Assembly: GCF_050624435.1 (NCBI RefSeq)
Contig: NC_134539.1
Location: forward strand, 148,281,525 to 148,345,524
Source of the DNA: Tenrec ecaudatus
Taxonomy: Eukaryota > Chordata > Mammalia > Afrosoricida > Tenrecidae
Direction of reading: 5' to 3'
Length of the DNA: 64,000 bases
The notes under the pieces were generated by a model. That model worked only from the letters and a program-made list of their open reading frames with translations, was not told the origin of the DNA and did no database searches. Both the position numbers and the translations under genes were made by a program. Shown piece after piece: positions 58,966 through 64,000 of this stretch. How positions within the stretch are numbered: position 1 is the stretch's first letter; each line of letters starts with the position of its first letter.

Positions 58966-59158
58966 GTTTAAACCACGTGCTGTCTACTGGTTTCTGACTC
59001 TTCGTGACTCACCTTCTAGGACAGAGAAGGTACCCAAGGCTATAGTCTTAATGAAAGCAGACCACTACATCTCTCTCCTGAGGAGAGGCTGATGGGCTTT
59101 GTCTATAACCCTTTCCCTTAGCAGCCTACGGTTCTAACCATGGTGCAACCAGGCCTCC
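58966..59158 (-). mobile_element. Afrotherian SINE
   Basis: Minus, older: ctgtctactggtttctgac, aatgaaagcagaccactac, and atggtgcaaccaggcctcc head end. Confidence 0.82.
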
Positions 59159-59173
59159 CTGCCCTTCAGTTCA

Positions 59174-59367
59174 AACCCCAAAACCAAACTCACTGCCACC
59201 AAGTTGTTTCCACCCATAACTGTATAGGACAGGTAGAACTGCCCCTGTGAGGTTCCAGGACTGTAATTCTTCCTGGGAGTAGAAAGTCTCGTCTTTCTCC
59301 CTGGAGCTGCTGGGTGGTTGGAGCTAGTGTCTTTTAGCTAGCCACTATGCCACCATGCCCGGGGCTT
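59174..59367 (-). mobile_element. Afrotherian SINE
   Basis: Minus: aaaccccaaaaccaaactc tail, ctgtaattcttcctgggag, ctatgccaccatgcccgg. 15 bp after the previous copy. Confidence 0.92.
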
Positions 59368-59369
59368 CT

Positions 59370-59642
59370 TTGCTTGTCACATACTCCACCTAAATTTTGG
59401 GTATAGAGCACGTTCTTCAGATAGAGGGCTGAGAAAAATTAGGAGCCTGTTACATAAACCACGTGAACGCAGGTGAGAGATCAGGAAAGCCTTGGTTCTG
59501 AGATCAAATGCAGATAGGTTCCTGCAGTGATAGGTGCTGGTGAAAACCAGGTTTTAGAATTAGCTTCGAACAAGGCATACTGCAGCCAAACTCTACCTAT
59601 AAATAATGCAAGCCATAGCAATCAGCTATCGGAAGCCTAGGG
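59370..59642. other. No recognised feature
   Basis: Unique spacer within the SINE cluster. Confidence 0.4.
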
Positions 59643-59832
59643 GGCAGGCATAGTGGTTATGCTGGATCAGCAGTTGGGAACCACCAGCAGCCGCTCCATG
59701 TGGAAGATAAAGCTTTCTACTTCCATAAAGAGTTACAGTCTTGGAAACCTACAGGGGCAATTTAACTTTGTCCTATAGGGTCATTATGAGTCAGAATTGA
59801 CTCAAGGGCCAGCAGTTTTTGAGTTGGGTAAC
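59643..59832 (+). mobile_element. Afrotherian SINE
   Basis: Plus: gggcaggcatagtggttatgc, aagagttacagtcttgg, tatagggtcattatgagtc and gaattgactcaagggcc tail. Confidence 0.93.
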
Positions 59833-59834
59833 AA

Positions 59835-60311
59835 CCAGAGAGTGATTCTTAGGTTTCCTGTATAGATTGCATACCTAAGACCCACCTGGAGATCCTATTA
59901 AGCTATCACTTCTGATTCCATGTTCCTGGGTCAGAAAAGCAAATACCCATCCAAAGGAGGCCCCGGCACCACTGGAGAACAGGTTGGAATTGAGAGTGTT
60001 TTGTCCTAAATCCAGGGCCAAGGAGAGCAAAGAGCAGGTGTGTAATATCAGGTGTCCATGTGTCTTCTCCAGTCATTCAACTCTCAACTTGAACCTCTGC
60101 TCTTCTGCAAAACCTTCTCTGGTCACCTGTCACAATAGCAACCTGTCCCCCAACCCTTGTTCTTGGTCCTTCTCCATACTATTACTTTTGTTTCCTTTCC
60201 CAGTTTGTTGTGTTTGTGTATAGAGGCTCCCAACCCCAAAGATGTAAACTTCCAAAGGCAGGGGCTCGGGTCAACAGTGTCTAGAAATGGGTGGGTCTGA
60301 CACATGTTCTC
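59835..60311. other. No recognised feature
   Basis: Nothing identified beyond a pyrimidine-rich stretch at 60160-60200. Confidence 0.4.
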
Positions 60312-60494
60312 ACTCAATCTCATTGCCACTGAGTTGATTCTGATGCATAGAGACCCTCTTAAAAAAGGTAGAACTGCTCTTGGGGGCTTCTGAGACTCTT
60401 ATTCTTTGGATTTATACAGGGTTAGAAAGCCTCATCTTTTCCCCAAGGAGTGACTGGTAGTTTCAAACTGCTCATCTTATACTTAGAAGTCCAT
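60312..60494 (-). mobile_element. Afrotherian SINE
   Basis: Minus: ctcattgccactgagttg, tagaactgctcttggggg, and gtagtttcaaactgctcatc near the truncated head. Confidence 0.9.
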
Positions 60495-60499
60495 CATGA

Positions 60500-62596
60500 A
60501 ATCCCTTGACACAAGCTAGGAGCTTAATTAAAATAAACAAACAGATATTACAAGAATAAAAACCACCAGTGACAAATTCCTCAAGGGGAAATCTAGAGAT
60601 CACTGTAGACATACTCACTTTGAAAATAAATGGGGGAATTAACTGTGGATTTCTTGGGGACCATCGCTTTTAATGGGCCTCACAATCGCAGGATACCTAC
60701 CTTCCGCAGGAACCAAAATCCAGTTCAAGTTCCCATCAAAGCAACGTGGCTTGCCATCCAGGCAAGACAGGGATGTGCATGCCGACTTAGCATGAAAAGA
60801 ACAAGAGAAACCTTCAGAACCATCTTAATAAACATGACCACATCATTCACAACAAAAAAGTAGGTGGGTAATGACCTAGTGGATTTCTGTAACCTTTTCA
60901 TTCTGTCGATGTTGTAAATGTTGTTACTTGCCGTCTGATTCCTCAGACTAAAGAGGAATGGAATGCTTCGATGAATGAGAGGTAGATGTGGGCATAGATG
61001 TAGAGGTAGAGAGAGAGAGAGACGGAGTCCAGGGCTTTGAGTAGCTAGTGGAAGCATAGGGAAGTGAAGTAGGAGCTTTGTGGTTGGAAACAGCGGTCTC
61101 ATCTCTGAGCTGAAGCTGAAAGAATGCACTGGACACCATATTGTCTGCCTTTATGTCATTGCAAGTGGACATCTCCTTGACCGAGTTGAAACAGATGTTC
61201 TGATATTTTGCAGAGGTCGACACTGATGCTTCATGAGATGCAGATTCAACCATTTAATTAGTAGGGCCTTGCTCAGTGAAAAGCAGCTTCCTATTCCTTA
61301 TTCCATTCAAACGTCACAAACCACCTGGACGGACATCTACAGGAATAGCCCCATAGCATGAAGAAGACACGCAAGGTTAGGGAGAAGTGACCCAGAGAAA
61401 GCCACCAAGAAGTTAAGGATAGACCTGGATCCTGCCTCCTGAAGGGCACTTTGCCCACCATGTGCCAAAACACCATTTTATTTTGGACTATTGCATCTTC
61501 AGGGAATTTGTTTTTTAAACCAGAAAAATTTGGAATTATCATTCGTATTATTTGAGTATAATCTTGACACCCAGAATGCAGAAACATAATCCAAGCTCCA
61601 AATTTCCATCCCTTTTTAAAAATAAAACACAGCAGCATTTTTATATATATTTTTTGGGTGCGGGAGGACTTATGTAAGGATGTAGACCTTACACTTAGGG
61701 AAAGCGGTCTAGAAAGATGTCCAGATACAGACAGGAGCAATCTGCAAGTTTAGATTCCTGGTCTTCCTCCCCCTCTCTAACGCTTCCATTCTGTTATTTG
61801 CTCACTCCTTTATATTAGGAACCCCCCACCCCCAAATAAGTTATCATATAAGTTTTTAGAATGGAATTGGGATAAGGATTAGTCACTACAACCAAGTAAA
61901 GGGTAAACTCCATGATCATTGGAAAGTTAAGAGGGGCCAGGTTGAGGGGTTCAGGCAGAAGAGAACAGATCAGGAAGGTAGGGCCACTGCGTCGCCACCT
62001 GAGACCTGTTGTAGAACGATAGCAACTGAGAAGGGAATATGAGAATGCCACCAATTGACAACAAAGGAGAAAGCGTTTGAAAGCAAGAAGCCAGCGAGTA
62101 GTTGCGGAGGCATGAGCCGCATCTAGGAGGTTCTCTGTGAAGCAGAGACTCAATGAAAAAAGAGCTCCGCCTAAGCACGTCAGAATGTCTTAGAAAGATT
62201 CTAGGCAAGATAAGGCTCGGGTATCCTTCCAATGCAAGAAGTTGCAGGACAGGTTTTTAGCAAAAAAGCCCAACTAGTTAGACTTCAATCTTTCTTACGG
62301 ATACCCTCTGCCTTTCTCCTGAGAAGCCAAGGCCCATCCACTTGTAACCATCTTCCTGCAGTCTTCCATTGACCCCCAGCGCATCCGCCCTCGACCCCAC
62401 ACACAGAGTTCTATGCAAGTCTATCTTCAAGGGCAATGACCGACACAAGGAATTAGGCCATCTTTTCAACTCTCTACCTCACCTGCTCTCACATTTCCAC
62501 CAAAAACGTATCTCATCGAATCGTTCCCAGGGAAGTAACTTGATTACTCTTGACTTCTTCTTTTCTTCCTTGCTGACCTCACATGGCTTGTTGCTA
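60500..62596. other. No recognised gene; (GA)n tract
   Basis: About 2.1 kb unique-looking with a (GA)7 tract at 61008-61022. Minus ORFs of 101-149 codons at 60725-62153 lack recognisable domains and overlap in several frames. Confidence 0.4.
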
Positions 62597-62746
62597 TGGG
62601 CCGTGATTTAATTCCAAGTCACAGTAACCCTACAGGACAGAGTAGAACCGCCCCGACAGGTTGGCAAAGCTCTCTAAACCTTTATGGAAGTCACTGCCAC
62701 GTCTTCCTCCCACAGAGCAACTGATGTGTTTAAGTTGTCCACCTTT
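62597..62746 (-). mobile_element. SINE, older subfamily, truncated
   Basis: Minus: gccgtgatttaattccaag, caggacagagtagaaccgcc, aacctttatggaag. The head is missing. Confidence 0.8.
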
Positions 62747-62831
62747 TCATGAGTAAAGCTTCATTCATTAGCTTAACCGTGGTACTGTTCAGTCTTTTAT
62801 CAAAAGGTTTCCAAAACATAAACAGATAAGT

Positions 62832-62985
62832 AACCCAACTCACTTCTCTGGAGTCAATTCCGACTCCCAGTGACCCTAGAGGACAGGCTACAACTGCCGC
62901 CGTGGGTTTCTGAGACGAGAGCTGAAAAGCCTCATCTTTCTCTCCTGGAGCTGCTGGGGATTTCAAACCGCTGACCCAGTCAGTC
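62832..62985 (-). mobile_element. Afrotherian SINE, truncated head
   Basis: Minus: ccaactcacttctctggag, ctgccgccgtgggtttctgag, gggatttcaaaccgctgacc. Confidence 0.88.
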
Positions 62986-62989
62986 CCTG

Positions 62990-63469
62990 AGTTTTGCGAC
63001 AACAGGTTTTGTGACAACAGGCGGAGGAATGCTTTCAAATTTGGTGACAATGACTGGAATATTGTTGTGCATTGAGAAGCAGGCCAACCATGCAGGATAC
63101 TCATTGGTTTTGCTGTGAAACTTCCGTGTCATATGGCTGGCCCACTGGCAGGCGGCTCATGTATAAACGTTTCCCCTGAGATCCATACAGAAAGGAGGCC
63201 TGAGAGCACATCCTACCAGCAGAAGCTGGCTCGGAAAGCAGAACTGTCCCCTCATCTCCTGCTCACGGTGGCGTCCACGTGTGTCAGCGAACAACTGTCC
63301 GATAGAATTTTCCATGGCTGTCTTTTCAGAAATAGCTTGTCAGGTCACATTAAAAGCAGCATGTTAAAAACAAATGAAAGGAGACCACCTCGTGGTTTTG
63401 CTGAGCCATTTCGAAGTTCAGATTTCCATTCCCTGCTGTTTGCTCAGTACATAAACAGAAACATGGGTA
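62990..63469. other. No recognised feature
   Basis: Unique-looking. A 155-codon plus ORF (63115-63582) runs into the next SINE and shows no domain. Confidence 0.4.
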
Positions 63470-63668
63470 ACGCTCACCTCCTTCGAATGGATTCCGACTC
63501 ATGGCCACCCGAGAGACAGGGTGGAACCGCTCCCGTGGGTTCCCGACACTGTCACTCTTTACAGAAGTGGAGCGCTTCCTGAGTCTCCAGAGGAGTGGCT
63601 GGCGGTTTCAAACTGATGACCTTGTGGTTAGCATCCCACTGAGTCACTGCTAAGCCACAAGGGCTCCC
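63470..63668 (-). mobile_element. Afrotherian SINE
   Basis: Minus, complete: ctccttcgaatggattccg, gtggaaccgctcccgtggg, cactctttacagaagtgg, and head end gccacaagggctccc. Confidence 0.92.
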
Positions 63669-63839
63669 TCAAACATGAGACTGAGTATAATTGATGTGGG
63701 TACCATTTCTCACTTACTTTAAAGTGGATTGGCATTTAGGAAATGTGCCCTTGATAGACCCGTTTGATGAAGCAAACAAGAGAGCAATAGGGTTGGAACT
63801 CCAATAGAACTGCCTGTTTTTGAGATTTCTGTCAGTTGC

Positions 63840-64000
63840 AATTCCAAACCAAGCCAAGAGTGTTTTCCTCAGAATAGACCTGTCCCAGTGGGCTTCCAAG
63901 GATGTACAGCTTTATAGAAGCACACTCCCCTATCTTTTTCTCCCAGGTGGTGGCTGGTGGATTTGAACCACCAATCTTTCAGTTAGCAGTCTAGGGCTGA
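63840..64000 (-). mobile_element. Afrotherian SINE, cut by window end
   Basis: Minus: caattccaaaccaagccaag tail, ctttatagaagcacactcc, ggtggatttgaaccaccaatc. The head lies beyond the window. Confidence 0.88.

Noticed and set aside
60725-61129. 134-codon minus-strand ORF rich in Ser, Leu and Pro
   Set aside because: Low-complexity translation caused by the GA tract and flanking purine-rich DNA.
61291-61740. 149-codon minus-strand ORF
   Set aside because: Composition gives no recognisable family; several overlapping frames of similar length are open nearby, so chance is likely.
63115-63582. 155-codon plus-strand ORF
   Set aside because: It runs into a minus-strand SINE and shows no domain, signal or splice context.

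Overview
The window looks like repeat-rich mammalian DNA with no protein-coding exon that I can recognise. Most identifiable sequence is transposon-derived. The dominant repeat is a tRNA-derived SINE of the Afrotherian (AfroSINE) type, about 40 copies. It is accompanied by decayed RTE-clade LINEs whose 3' tails resemble the SINE tail, 5'-truncated L1 3' ends, MIR/L2 relics, LTRs, a dead mariner, TA-flanked MITEs, and two hAT elements whose terminal repeats match the SPIN ('Space Invaders') family. AfroSINE plus RTE plus SPIN points to a tenrec (such as Echinops telfairi). This is inference from repeat content only.

Layout. 1-9 kb: scattered SINEs, a MIR, RTE fragments, and an LTR with TG...CA ends sitting inside a SINE with a near-perfect 5-bp duplication. 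9-15 kb: an unexplained cDNA-like patch, a 189-bp SPIN MITE with target duplication, a TA-flanked MITE split by an L1 end, and old SINE/RTE debris. 15-17 kb: an RTE LINE split by a second LTR of the same family. 18.5-26 kb: the most repeat-poor part, with a perfect RFX-type X-box motif near 24.09 kb and a SINE-derived (TTGG)n tract. 27.05-30.83 kb: a long SPIN hAT element with terminal repeats, an 8-bp duplication, and a decayed transposase gene on the minus strand, cut by an L1 insertion. 32-36 kb: an unclassified LTR-like block, RTE, a dead mariner and an ERV-like LTR tail. 36.5-40 kb: a dense SINE cluster. 40-47 kb: mostly unique sequence. 47.5-50.6 kb: the longest RTE LINE, interrupted by an L1. 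53.5 kb: a full-length U1 snRNA retropseudogene with an A-rich tail and a 17-bp flanking repeat. 54-57 kb: RTE ends. 57.7-64 kb: a second SINE cluster, running off the window end.

Nothing suggests a host operon, defence system or CRISPR. The most interesting object is the autonomous-sized SPIN transposon with all three presumed catalytic acidic codons still present in broken frames, alongside its short derivative. Nested insertions give a relative order: SPIN, the TA-MITE and RTE each predate an L1 insertion, and SINE and RTE each predate an LTR insertion.
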